Shown: positions 13,401 to 24,139, counted from the stretch's first letter. The stretch: 64,000 bases of DNA from Rhea pennata (GCF_028389875.1 NC_084675.1:19430412-19494411), one strand, 5' to 3'. Notes: generated from the sequence alone by a model not told the origin. A program made the numbers and translations.

Positions 13401-16154
13401 AGCTATATCCCTGTGCTTTGGCAGGACAAATACACTACTGAGCACGAGGTAACTTCATATTACTAAAATGTGGGTAAAAAGAGGGCCGGAATTCAATTAC
13501 CTGTCCATGGTTGTATGATTGAAAGTGATTGAATTAGTGTGGACTACCACTAAAGCAAAGTGCCTGGGAGCTTCATGGATGGGGCGAGCTCACAGTGCAA
13601 GCTGAATTGCTATCATTCAACTGACAGGCAAGAGGACCTTAGCCTGTGTGGGAAAACACCTACCTCCACTCTGAAAACAGTGCTAGATGCTGGAAGTCAG
13701 CTGAGGAGCAAGACTTTGTTCCACACAGGTGGCAGCTTGGAGAAGGGGGTAGAAACAACCCCATTTTCATGAAGTAGACCCTGTGGAGCACCCCATCCAT
13801 CACAAAGCAGGGCTCTTCTCACTCCTTCCCTAGCTTATTTCATATGAAGTGTGAATTACAGAACAGCTTGCTTCCAGGCAAAATAACGATTAGAATAGGT
13901 GTTTATTTATTTAAAATATATTTTTTAAATAATTATTTTTGTCTAGGACTGAGTAAAAGAAGAGAAGCCTGCAGGGTGATAAGCTGAAGGGTTTGGGGTA
14001 TATAACTGTATCCTGAAGTAAGTAATAATCATTTGCAGTTGCTGTAGATAATACAGAACTGTGTGGGTGTTCCCTGTCAGCTGACCATGTTAGAGATCTT
14101 ATTAACAGATATTAATCAGTAATCTACCAGCTGGTTAGGTAGTAGTTCAGGTAGTACTTACTACTAAATTTGGGTTCTAGAGGAAAAAAATAAATATATA
14201 AGCAGATAAAGTCTATAAGCACATACAAGCATACAACTGCTATAGGGAATAGTGATCTAGTACTCTAAAACTATGGCATTAGAACACAGCATTGTGAGTT
14301 GCTACTCAGTGCTTTAGAGTAACTCAATTTTACAAGTAAAATGTGCATTTTATTAGTGCTTAAAGGGCTCAGGGATGCAGAAAGAAACAGTAATACGGCT
14401 TTCTGTTTTAGGAGAAATGACTCCTATGACTAGCATAAGCAGGGATTATTTTTTCTTACTGGAAAGAAAAGGGTATGATGGTTTCTTAAGGACTTTTCTA
14501 AAATGTAAAATTCCTGTTTGACTCACCACTCACTCACTGTTTTCAGTCCTCTCTTGATTATGACATGCTCCCTATTTCTTTTCATTGAAGTATCAGTCTG
14601 TTCTAGTTGCCTGTGACTTGCCTGTTAGCAAGTATGAAAACAAAACTGGTTTACTATCATGGAGTTTGGGCTGGCATGAAGGGAAACGCTAGCAGACAAA
14701 GCATTCAGCAACCATCTGGAATAAAAAAACTCACAGGTTTTAAAGAAAGCTGCGTCAATGCTAAACTTTCTGTTGTCAATAACCCCTTGTGTAAGAAACA
14801 GTAATGGGAGTTTGAGGTGTTACAGAAGTTCTGGGTTGGATACATAATAAAAATCTTACTTTGAAACTGCAAAACTCTTCTCTTGGTGTTCTTGTGAAAC
14901 CTTTTCCAAGGCACTTCAGCTGTGTTAAGACAGAGGATCCCTACTCAAGCCTATTTTGGCAGAGCTGCCAAGCACAGAACCAGAGTGCTTGGAAACGCAT
15001 GCTTTTAACTCTTCACTAATCCAGCTCCCCCGCACTCCTCTGAGTCTCTGCCCTCCGGAACAATACGTAATTCAGCCAGTTGCTTTGTCTCCTCCTGCTA
15101 GAGAGCCCCAGGAGGGAGGATTGGATTTCACTCCGGCTATGGACTCCAGCTCTAACCACACACATTTCCTACAACCTTTTGGCCTCAAGAGCTGGTGGCG
15201 GCTCTGCTGGGGTATTGCAGGAGGGTAACTTGCCAAACCTAATGGCACGGCAGGTCAGGCTTGCTTTCTTCTGTTCTCTGGCAGTTCTTGGAGGAAATGC
15301 AGTAGGCTCCCAGAAAACACTAACCAGCCTGTTGTTTCCAAATAACAAGGGCAATGGCAAACACACTGCAGCTAAGCTTGTGCTTTGAATCACTTTGCAT
15401 GCCTGAATTTCTATTCCAGCATGTACTTGGCCCACCTGCCCTAAAAGAAATTCAGCTATGGCCATCTTCAGGGGCAGATACTGCTCTGATAACTATGGGG
15501 ATCTCTGAGCCATCTTGGAGGTTGTGCACTTCTTGCCCTATCTGTCCTGGTTAAGACGTGCCACTCAAGCTTACGCGCGCTGGGTTACTGCCCACTACTG
15601 AGGCTTTTTTCCATGTTTGAAGGAGTTGCAGAAAAGGTGCAGTGCAGCATAGCAGTCAGGAAGCACATAGACTGCCAGGACCACAGGAGGGGGAGCGCAA
15701 AACCTGGGTGCACGCTCATGAGAGGGACTCATGTCGTTCCCTTTAACACAAAATTAAACTTCCCTCGCTCTTGCGATAGATTCACGGCAGCTAACCCTCA
15801 GCCTTTATTAAAGGGTCAGGACAAGTCTTCAGGAGGTATCGCTGGCAGTGTAAAGGGGTACTGCCACTCGCAGACACCCCCCAGGCTGGCCCATCTGTGA
15901 AAACACCTGATGCATTACAGGCAATTAACGGCATTAATAACAGAGCCTCAGTGCAGGCTGCTCTTGCTCTAGTACATCAGGGAGAGCAAAGTGACCTGAG
16001 GTGCTAGGTTGTTTAAGGGTTTTATAAGCAAAACCAAATGTATCTAAAGCCTGCAGAGCACACTACACACAACAGTGAACTTACAGTCTGCAAAACCAAC
16101 CTCCAGGAGGTCCTAGCAGGAGCTTTCTTGGCTTGTAGCCCAAAACCCACTAAA

Positions 16155-16194
16155 CTAAACTTACTATGAATCAGGTCTAAACTTACTATGAATC
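16155..16194. repeat. 18-bp direct duplication, 22-bp period
   Basis: The string ctaaacttactatgaatc is present at 16155-16172 and again, identical, at 16177-16194, with a 4-base spacer. The perfect identity suggests a recent duplication. Confidence 0.85.
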
Positions 16195-16213
16195 TTACAT
16201 CAGTCAGTACCTA

Positions 16214-16260
16214 CCCCCCCCCCCCCCCCCCAAAAAACAAAACAAAACAAAACCAAACCA
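16214..16260. repeat. Poly-C (18) followed by (AAAAC)n-like simple repeat
   Basis: Eighteen C at 16214-16231 run directly into A-rich pentamer-like units (caaaa repeated with variation). This is a compound low-complexity tract, and the poly-C part can form G-quadruplex or i-motif structures. It lies about 0.7 kb upstream of the CpG island. Confidence 0.9.
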
Positions 16261-16551
16261 TCCCTACCCAAAGAGGCAAGGCACACCTTGCCCTAGAAGC
16301 AGAGGCCTTGCCTGGCCTCCCTCCTCTGGCTGTGTCCCGAGGACTACCCTGTTTTTTGTTAGGGGCCTTTAAAGGCTTGAACTTACCCAAGACAGACACA
16401 AGCACCAAGTCTTATTTTCTTATTACTTAACAGCCTACTGCCATTTTATAACAATATAACTTTTACAACAAATACTACCCCACCAGTACTGACCTTCAGA
16501 CCACCCCAGCAGGCTTCAGGGGGGCACCTGCAGCCCAGCCCCTGTGAAGGG

Positions 16552-16571
16552 TTAGCACTAGAGGGTGCTAA
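16552..16571. promoter_or_regulatory. CTCF-like motif inside a perfect inverted repeat
   Basis: TTAGCAC at 16552-16558 pairs with GTGCTAA at 16565-16571 around a 6-base loop (TAGAGG). Across the structure, GCACTAGAGGGTGC (16555-16568) fits the CTCF core CCASYAGRKGGCRS at 12 of 14 positions. Its place directly upstream of a CpG island is typical of CTCF sites. This is motif-level evidence only; binding is not shown. Confidence 0.35.
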
Positions 16572-16648
16572 TTAACCCTCCAGGTGATGCTAATTAACCC
16601 TCCAGGTGCTGTTAATCACCCTCCAGGTGCTGTTACTCACCCGTTCCA
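16564..16648. repeat. Four-copy 21-22 bp minisatellite with TAATTA motifs
   Basis: Four imperfect units, each beginning GGTG and ending near CTCCA, lie end to end: 16564-16582, 16583-16604, 16605-16625 and 16626-16648. Units one and two contain CTAATTAA, the core bound by many homeodomain proteins. Unit three has GTTAATCA and unit four GTTACTCA, so the motif decays along the array. On the minus strand, unit four reads as a strong splice donor, CGG|GTGAGTAA. Confidence 0.85.
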
Positions 16649-16904
16649 GGGCCCATAAGGAGCCGCTGTGGCCAAGGGCTCTGGTACGATGTGGAGAGTG
16701 CTGGGTGGGTGTGGAGGGGGCAAGCTGGTGAGTTATTTGGCTTTTTACCACAGAAGTGTGTTATTTGGGGGTGGCTGGAGATGAGGGGCTGCAGCGTGAG
16801 GCTCTTTTTGCTGTTTTGGCTGTGGGTGCCTGAGCTGGATGGGCTCTACAAGGAGGTTGGTGCCGGTGGGGGCTGAGGTGCCTCAGCCCCCCTGGGTGAG
16901 GGGG

Positions 16905-17222
16905 GAGCTGCTCGCCCCAGTGCTCGCGCGGTGCTGGGGGTGCCCTGGGGTGCGCTGGCCTGCTCCAGCCAAGCACCTTCCTTGGGGGCCTCTAATCCCC
17001 TACCAGAGTGGGGTGGGAGCGTGAGGCCGCTGTTCCCCGCCGGCAGGGCCCTAGGGTGTTCGGTGGCGCCACCGGTCCTGAGCGGCCGCTGGCGACCCGC
17101 TGCCGGCCGTGGTTCCCGGCCGTGGTGCGGCCTGCTGCGAGGAGACCTGGCCGCGGGGGAGTGGGGCTGGCGCGGCAGCTAAGCGTTAATGGGGGCTTCA
17201 GCCTTGTGCTACTGCAAGCGTT
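16905..17222. promoter_or_regulatory. CpG island, the only one in the window
   Basis: About 30 CpG dinucleotides are packed into roughly 310 bases of GC-rich DNA, against near absence of CpG in the flanks. It contains a NotI site (GCGGCCGC, 17082-17089) and a local duplication of the GGCCGTGGT motif near 17105-17130. In vertebrates such a block almost always marks a TATA-less promoter. On the + strand it leads into a consensus splice donor at 17231. About 270 bases upstream of the island a minus-strand donor consensus occurs (16635-16640), so a bidirectional promoter is possible. The coding first exon of CDH13 lies 1.9 kb downstream, making this a candidate promoter for CDH13 or for a noncoding transcript. 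Confidence 0.8.
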
Positions 17223-17230
17223 ATTTGGAG
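17040..17230 (+). other. Candidate noncoding first exon ending at a GTGAGT donor
   Basis: The sequence TTGGAG|GTGAGT places an excellent 5' splice site after 17230, immediately downstream of the CpG island. This is the arrangement expected for a 5' untranslated exon. The 5' limit is not visible; 17040 is only a rough guess within the island. Acceptors that would join it to the CDH13 leader exist, the best being TGTTTCACAG ending at 19063. An open frame from 17008 runs through the donor but has arginine/proline/glycine-rich composition typical of translated CpG-island DNA and no family resemblance, so I do not call it coding. Confidence 0.4.
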
Positions 17231-19063
17231 GTGAGTTGTGTACCCACATGGCTTGTTTTATTGTTATTTGTATTTTTTATTAATCCCCTTTCCTGTGAAA
17301 CAGGGTGTGTGTACATTCTTGTTTCTTTTAGCCACCACCTAGTTCTGGTCTGTGTGGGAACTTGCTCTGCTCATCAGCACTAGTTGATGAGGGTTAAGAG
17401 ATGACCCAAATCCCAATGCTCTTGCATCAAGACTGCTTGTGCTCTGGCATGCTTGGTGTTGTCCCCTGCGAGTGCTGCCTCGCGCAGACCCCCTGCTCCC
17501 CTTGGAGCTCCTGGGGCGCTTCCCTGGAGGCTGGTGGAAAACCTGGACCTTGAAGGAGGGGTGGGAGGGGGACACTTACTATTTTTAGTATATAGGTCTC
17601 TAAGAGTTGTTTTAACTCTGATTTTGTAAGATGGCTTCCTGCCTGAGAAAGTAGGTAAGAGAGAAAAGCAACCTAAATTTAATGTGCATGTGGAGAACCT
17701 CTTACAGTTCATGGAGAGCATTATAACTGCTGCTGGAAGTTCCTGCTGGTTTTGGTTTGAATTCTGAACTATCTGGAGTATTAATTCATCCCTATCCCTG
17801 ATTAAAGTACTGGAGCAGAGTTGTTGCTACAGACTTAAGGATAGTGTTTTTCTTTGGGTTTTTGGCTGGTCTGTAAATGCAGGAAGATGTGAGCTGAGAG
17901 CAGAAGACTAGCAGGGGTTAGAAAAGCTATCAAATAACATCCTTCAGGGTGGAAAGCTGATGCTGAGGACCTCAGAAAGTGGTAGGCAACTTCTTCGAGT
18001 GCATCTCTCTTCTACTTGCCTTCCCTTCCCTGCTCCTCCGCTCAGCTTCCCTTGTGCTGGGGCAGAGCAGAGGCAGCAGCCCTGCCAGATAAACCTGCGG
18101 GGGATAAATGGCAGTTGCCAGAGCTGAGGAAACTCGTGAACCTCCTGAATACAGGGGAAGGGTAGTGCTAAATATGGTGACTGCAAGAAAGTCTTGTCAA
18201 AAGAGGACTGGACTGTTGTGATAACGGGGAGTGGCAGGAGAGGTGGAGCTGGAAATGCAGATGGGGGGGATTTCATTTGCAATTGGTGGTCCATCTGCTG
18301 GGTATTACTTGCCTGGATATAACTGATCCAGAGAAAGCAGATTCCTGAAATGCTAGGTCCCCTCTTTCAAAGAAGAAAAGTTTTGGTAATTGAAGGGCAC
18401 GCATGTTATAAACTTTGTCCTAGATTCAAGTTCATTGAATCAAAAGCCAGCTCTGCCATTACCTGAGCAGTTAATAAAATCTATTGCCTTGTGATGGATT
18501 TTTTCTGCAGACTAGAATTGATCTATCTTTGTTGTGATTTGTGAGATTGAGGAGGAAAAGCACAAAATAAAATCTGTATTTCTGCTGTACAGAATTTTCA
18601 CAGTGGTGAAAATGTAAGGCTTGGAAGCCTCCTAAGGCTTGGAAGTAACTAAAACTGCAGTAGTTACTCTTCTGATGTATTGAAAATAAAATACACCTTC
18701 TTAATGTTTTAATAAAGAGAATCTCTTTGCGCTGGTGCTCAGAGTTGCTCTTATTTCTTTCTGTGCAATTTCATTTTCTAAAAGGGAAAAACACTATTAA
18801 AAGCTGTAAGGCATGATTTGTTAGACTGAAACTAAGCGCACATATACCAAAGCAAAATGCATTCTAAGGTGCTGTGTTTGTGAGAGGTGCTTGCCCAATA
18901 TGTGTGATGCAAAATGGGGATGCTTTGTGAAGAAATCATCCTTGTAAAGCCATTGGTTCTGGTCATCAGACTCTATCCAATGCTTTAGTGATGATGCTGC
19001 TGATCTATTTGGGAAGTTGGCTGGCTCTCAAGGCAGAGTCTCTTCTCAAAGGCTGTTTCACAG
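17231..19063 (+). other. Possible 5' intron or proximal promoter, nothing recognised
   Basis: Ordinary non-repetitive DNA lies between the CpG-island donor and the CDH13 leader. A second donor-like site, TAG|GTAAGA, is at 17655 and a YY1-like AAGATGGC at 17628-17635. No coding potential is seen; a 116-codon minus-strand frame at 17944-18294 is low-complexity and looks like chance. Confidence 0.5.
18952..18981. promoter_or_regulatory. Inverted and direct CCAAT motifs upstream of the CDH13 leader
   Basis: ATTGG (reverse CCAAT) at 18952-18956 and CCAAT at 18977-18981 stand 25 bp apart, about 150-180 bp before the CDH13 start codon. No TATA box is visible downstream of them. The spacing would suit NF-Y sites of a TATA-less promoter whose start lies around 19.03-19.08 kb. 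CCAAT pentamers are common by chance, so this is suggestive only. Confidence 0.35.
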
Positions 19064-19130
19064 TGAAAATATGCTCAGTGCAGCCGAGTGCATGAATGAA
19101 AAAGCCTCTGGTACCTTCTAGTCTGGCAAA
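19064..19130 (+). other. CDH13 5' untranslated leader (start uncertain)
   Basis: The sequence GTGCATGAATGAAAA...TTCTAGTC..CAAAATGCAG closely parallels the human CDH13 leader as I remember it (CGTGCATGAATGAAAACGCC ... CTTCTAGTCGGACAAAATGCAG), a region known from CDH13 promoter-methylation work. The leader is therefore genuinely transcribed and conserved at least from about 19085. The left limit given is the first base after a TTTCACAG acceptor-like site; the true transcription start may lie a little upstream instead. The human counterpart is CpG-rich, whereas here it keeps a single CpG (CAGCCGAG). Confidence 0.65.
19092..19121 (+). promoter_or_regulatory. Upstream ORF of nine codons in the CDH13 leader
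   Basis: ATG at 19092 opens a frame reading MNEKASGTF and stops at TAG 19119-19121, nine bases before and in frame with the main ATG. The human leader, as I recall it, has the same nine-codon frame with the same stop (MNENAAGRF-like). A second ATG at 19096, in another frame, has no stop before the main start and stays open across the whole coding exon into the splice junction. Such an arrangement usually lowers or conditions translation of the main frame. It may act here through reinitiation after the first uORF or leaky scanning past both. Confidence 0.7.
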
Positions 19131-19175
19131 ATGCAGCACAAAACTCAACTTGTTCTGTCCTTTCTACTGTCCCAG
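19131..19175 (+). CDS. CDH13: CDH13 (T-cadherin) first coding exon, partial gene
   Basis: This exon encodes MQHKTQLVLSFLLSQ and ends in a CAG|GTAAGA donor between codons (phase 0). Human T-cadherin begins MQPRTPLVLCVLLSQ and, as I recall, its exon 1 stops at the same glutamine; the chicken protein, from memory, begins MQHKTQLTLSFLLSQ. The residues form the start of a secretory signal peptide, a short polar/basic segment followed by a leucine-rich core, completed in exon 2. T-cadherin is the atypical GPI-anchored cadherin with five ectodomain repeats and no transmembrane or catenin-binding tail. It acts in axon repulsion, vascular signalling and adiponectin/LDL binding. The start is supported by A at -3 (CAAAATGC) and by conservation. 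Two upstream AUGs precede it. Exon 2 was not found within the window, so only about 2 percent of the protein is here. The main alternative, a chance match, is unlikely given the additional leader conservation. Confidence 0.88.
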
Positions 19176-19404
19176 GTAAGAAATGTGTGGGTTTTTTTCC
19201 TTGCTTTCTTTCATCTTCCTTCTCTGATGTGCTTTTTTGGGGTTTGGAAGTATTTGTAATTCAGGTCTGATTTCTTAATAATTATGCATTGCTTGAATTA
19301 CTGCTGAAAGATGCAAGATCTCTGCTATAAGGCTGTTGCTAGGAATGTAGCCTCTTATAGCTTTCTGATTTACAATTACAACAAATTTGCTGTGTTATAG
19401 TATT

Positions 19405-19416
19405 CCCCCCCCCCCC
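19405..19416. repeat. Poly-C tract (12)
   Basis: Twelve consecutive C, about 230 bp inside intron 1. Confidence 0.9.
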
Positions 19417-22400
19417 TTCAGGGAGGGTGATTGGGGGAATCTTTCAAGTGTCTCGGCAGCAGCTGCAGCAGCAATATTTTCTGTCATATCAAATGCTGCA
19501 ACTTTGATTTGCCTTTTTCCTCCAGCTTTTGCCAGGTAGTAGGCTTACAGGCTGTTATAGGCAGCTCATGTTATTTATTACCTTTTTTTCCCTCCTTTTT
19601 AAAAAAGAATGGGGGGGGAGTATAGAGGAAAAATAAAATCAGACCTTGCAAAAGGTTCCTTTCTCCGCACGCTCTCTTGATAGATGTGTAATACTCTGTT
19701 AGTGACTTGCTATGTAGTCTTTCTCTTATTAAATGTAATAGATCCCCCTCTGCCAGAAAGCAGAGGGAAAAACAAGCCAGCCTTAAAAACACAGAGCTGC
19801 TAAAGCCCCGCTGCTGCTGTCAGTCAGGGGAAGCGACTTGCTGGGCTCTGACTTCTCAATTTCTCCTGGTTGCTCTTTTCCTCCTGCTACTATTGCAGGG
19901 CTCACTTTTTGAAAGCACTGGGAGAGGTCTGAGGCTCCTTTGCTGTGCAGCATAAATGCATCTTTTCTTGTCTTAGGAGCCCTATGAACTCTTGCATTTA
20001 GTGACTGTGGTACTGGCATCCTGTGCCCTGAGTAGAGTGTGTGTGTGTGGTTTTTTTTAAGTTAATTCTTTCACTTGGGATTGAGTGGTTTTGTTAACCC
20101 TTAGGGGGTTGGTAGGTGTTTGAGTGCCAGACTTGTGCTTGGGACACTGAGCCTGTGCACTTGTGTTTGTGTGAACAGCGATCTCTAGAAGGAATTTGGT
20201 CTGCTTTTTCAAAATGGGGTGGTATTCAAAAGGAGAAAATAGTGAGGTTTTGCTATTGGGAGAGCTTTACTGCTGAAGGGAGACATGCCAAGAGCCTGTA
20301 AGTAGGAGGCAGCTGGATGAGCTGAAGGCATAAATGCTGCAGATCAAAGCCTGGATGTTTGGGTCCTAGCTCAGCTGGCTGAGGGTAGAAAGCATGCCCC
20401 GGGTGCCAGAAGTTATGGGACAGTGGGTGATGGTGACGGGGAGTTCATATGAGCAAGCCCCACTTCAGGGAGCATAATAAATGGGATTATGCTGAGGGCT
20501 TGGGTCTTCCCATAGCTAGGATGTGTGCAGCTGTGCAGGGTCACAGGTGCAGAGCCATGATGTGCTGGTGAAGGACATGGCTGAGGTGTGGAGCAGCCTG
20601 TGCCAGGGCTGTATGCAGGGTATTTAGTGAAGGCTTGGGCTGAAGCTGGCGGATGGCGCAGGAGAGCTCTGTGGCGGGAGGGGATGCTGCTATTCCTGGT
20701 GAGGGCTGGTGGTTTTAGCAGGCTGGGAATGCCTGACGGTGCTGGAAGAAGTTGTGAAAGTGGGCTGAGACCCAAGCGTGGGCTGGGGGAGCGCGGGTGC
20801 CCAAGCAGAGGGTGCAGCAGCAGCTGTGAAGGCAGCCTGGGGCTAGGCCACCCCAGTGCCCTGACCTCAGGCTTGAAACCTGTTCTCTGTACTGCAACCT
20901 GCTTGGCTTTCTCCATGAGTTTGGGTCCTTTCTGCCTGCCTTTGCCAGCATGCCATACTGAACTGATAGGCTTGAGTTTGGGTTTTCTTTAGCAGTCCCT
21001 TATTGTAAAAGCAGTATTGACAGATGTCTAAGGCCTATTAAACCATGTAGCTTCTGTTCTTTAATCAGTAATTCCCTGCAATTTTATAAGGTGCTGTACA
21101 CCTGATTCTGAAAGCAACTTGAATGTACTTATTCTTAACTTGCAGCAGTAAGTCAGAGTGTAAGTTCTGACTTGTTGGGCTGAGATGAGCTTGTAGTGCT
21201 TTAATATAGCTCTGTAGTGAAGTGTTGAATTTGCTCTCTGCTGTCTTCATTAGCATATGTAGCTTTATTTGGCAATGTCTCTACCTGGTGATTTTTACGC
21301 ATTCCTTAGTTGACTTCCTACATTGTGTCAAAGTTGATTTTATTAAGAGATCATTTTGACTTGTAATAAGGAAGGATACACAAATCTGGTCTCAGGAATG
21401 AGATGGCTTAATATTGCTGTGTTAAGGTATGAATTATAGGTGATAGCATGTTGGGGAAGAAAAGAATTATTATATGCTGTTTAGTTTTTCTTTGACACAA
21501 CCCATGCACAACTTGCATGTGACAGGAAAAGTAAACAGAAGAATGTGAGAAACAACATATTAAACAAATGCAGCCATCTGGCAGTATAGTGGTTGTAACA
21601 CATTTTGTTAGGATTTTTTTTGTTAAGTGTTTTTTCTCCTTGTTTTCCCTCTGTCAGCAGTAGCAATAATGGCTCCCATAATACAATGCCAGTGGAACTA
21701 GTGAAGCTCAATTTTGATAAAATGATGTCTAAGCAATAGCAATTCAGTATTGTAATACTTTCTGTAGAAGTAGAGGAGAGGAAGATCTCCATTTCAAACT
21801 AATGATGGCAAAAACTTAGTGTAGAAATTCTGAGAAAACTGCTGGGCCTGTGAGAATATCAAGTGACCAAAAATTAAAATCTTGCATACCTTTTTACTGA
21901 AAAGGTCATTTATAAAACTGGTTATTGCTTTTCTTTTCTTGGTCTGCATTTGCGCCTATTAAGGATGGAAAAGCCTCCTTTTGAGGCATTAGAAGGCTGA
22001 TGTTAATGGGAAGCTTCACACAAACATTCCTCATGAGCTGCTTTCTTGATGAAGGTTATATTAAGCAGGTGGGTGATAAATGTTTTTTCCTCTTCTACAA
22101 AGATCTGGTCTGCCCTGCTACTGATTGCTCTGTTCCCACTGAGGGGAAAATTGAATGTTATTTTAACTGGAGCAGCTGAAGACGATCTTTGAAGGAATGC
22201 TTTAATTCACAATCACCTTTAAAACTACAAAACATATCTATAAGATTCATATCTGTAATATAATCATTGATCTGAAGTTGACAATAAAAGCTGAGTGTAA
22301 TCTGGTACCTTGAATTGCACAGTTCACTAGAAAATATACAGTTAGCAGTAAATACCTACAGATTTTTAAATCAAATAGATTCTTTCAGGCTTTTCCCAAA

Positions 22401-24139
22401 GGATATTTTTCTAAAGCTTATGGACAAAGTATTTATTCTAAAACAGAAGTTGTTAAAAGGACTGCTTTTGTATGTTAATGCACTTCATGCAGATAGACGA
22501 ATCTAGCAAAATTTGAGTAAAGCATACAAGACAAGGGAAGAAAAATCTCTGCTGGATAGCTCAAACAACTCAAGTTCCCCAGAGGGAAACTATATGAATC
22601 AGAAAACTATAGATTTTTTTTCTTTACAAGTTTATCAATACAGTGAATAAAGAGAATTAGTTCTAGAACAGTTTCCCAAATACATAGCTTAAGAATGCAA
22701 CAATGTGGGCTTTTATTTTTCAAATTTCTCCAGAAGAGGGCTCCATGCACAGCTCAAAAGTCAACACCAATATGTAAAAAGCAAGGGAAATTTATCAGCT
22801 TCCAGAAAAGGAAATATCTTGCTCTCACAAACTTTGCTGGAATAACATTAAAGGATTATGTTCAAGTTTTCCTCCAAATGTCCAAATTATGTCCAAATGT
22901 TTCCCTCTTGTTTCTTTGTGTTGTTCTGTTTATGATTCTTTCTTTCAGAAGAAAGAGTTCTGTATCTCTGAGCATTTTCAAAGAAAAAAAGTTAAACTCC
23001 ACTACCAATTATTATGTAGAGTTACCTGTATTGATGAACACTTTGTGATCCAGGTAATGCTCTTAATTCTGACTGTTTCAGGCCATCTTTTTTTGATGCA
23101 AAAAGACCTTCTTACATCTTTTGAATGAGATATGCATCTACCAAAACACAGAGCTGTTCTAGCAGTCATGCTATGCTATTTGTCAAATCCTGCCTTGGAG
23201 GGAAGTATGACTTATGGCAGTAACTCTAACCTTTTTAAGCTGTGCTTACCTGGGACATGACCAGACTTCTTACTGATAAGGAAGGGAGACTTGATACAGT
23301 AAATGAGTGGAAATAGGTCATGAAAATGCTGTTGGAGTTATGGCATTACAATTAAAACCACTTTACTACTTGCAATGCTAGCTTTCTATTCAAGATACAG
23401 CTTGGGACATGTGTTGGGGCACAGGTTCCGTTTCTGATGATCAGAAACTGGACAAGCTTATTTTGTCAGATATAATACTTGTGCCCCAGACCTTGGGGAA
23501 TGCTGACTTGATTCTCAGTAACTTGTCAGGTAAGAAACAAGCCTTTCTAACAGGCATCTCTGTATAGCCTAGTGCAACAGGAACTCTGTAGAAATGGTGA
23601 TGATGGCTATTCAAGGAGGCATGGAGCTCTGCCTTTTGCATTCTTCCTAGTAGTGACTAAGTAAGTAGGCTTTTCCTGTTCTCCTTATATGTAAGGGCAA
23701 GCTAGATAACTGTTTCAGTTATACTCTCTGCTCATAGCTGAAGTCGCATCTCGTCTTTGGCTGCAGGATTGTACCCATGTATCAGGATTTTGGCTCAAGT
23801 TTTGGATTTCCTAGACCAGTTTAAAAACCTGGAGGAGAGGGGCTTGAAGCAGGAATGAGGCTAATGGGATTGTTTGAATAGTTTCAGGGAAATTGCTACT
23901 TTATTCTGCTTGATAGATACTGGTGCCAAGTGTGTGTGTGTATGTATATATTTTTTTGCCACTAGCATTCTAGCTGGCAATTTCCTTGGTGTAGACAAAG
24001 AATCAACACATCTCCTCTGAGGAGGAGGTATTTACTGTAATTAGGAGATTAAGTGGGCTATAGCTTTTCCTCTAGTCTGGATGATGTTAGTGGGTTCTTG
24101 ACTGTGGCTCTATAGTTGCCCTGTGCCCTGTCCTAATCA

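Larger units (their letters stand above)
13400..16550. other. Intergenic DNA approaching the CpG island, no gene seen
   Basis: GC content rises from about 14.9 kb and a few isolated CpGs appear near 15.57-15.78 kb. Open frames on both strands at 14.95-15.9 kb overlap one another with no preferred frame and no protein similarity I recognise. A poly-C/AAAAC block and a small tandem duplication lie at 16.15-16.26 kb. The region could contain distal promoter elements, but I cannot support a specific one. Confidence 0.55.

Noticed and set aside
15675..15705. CCACAGGAGGGGGAGCGC considered as a CTCF site
   Set aside because: No gap-free alignment to the CTCF core scores well; the candidate at 16555 is clearly better.
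14956..15900. Cluster of overlapping open frames on both strands
   Set aside because: Frames overlap without one dominant frame. Slightly higher GC lowers stop-codon frequency and explains them.
16839..17024. MPHOSPH6 first exon (upstream neighbour of CDH13 in human) in the CpG island
   Set aside because: No frame on either strand gives the lysine-rich MPHOSPH6 N-terminus.
17008..17283. 91-codon frame starting in the CpG island and crossing the splice donor
   Set aside because: Arg/Pro/Gly-rich translation typical of CpG-island DNA, weak start context, and no homology recognised. A noncoding first exon is the simpler reading.
20413..20916. Longest open frame in the window (167 codons, minus strand), rich in proline and serine
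   Set aside because: It lies in a GC-rich patch with a 134-codon frame open on the opposite strand. Composition is low-complexity, no family is recognised and no splice or promoter context is seen.
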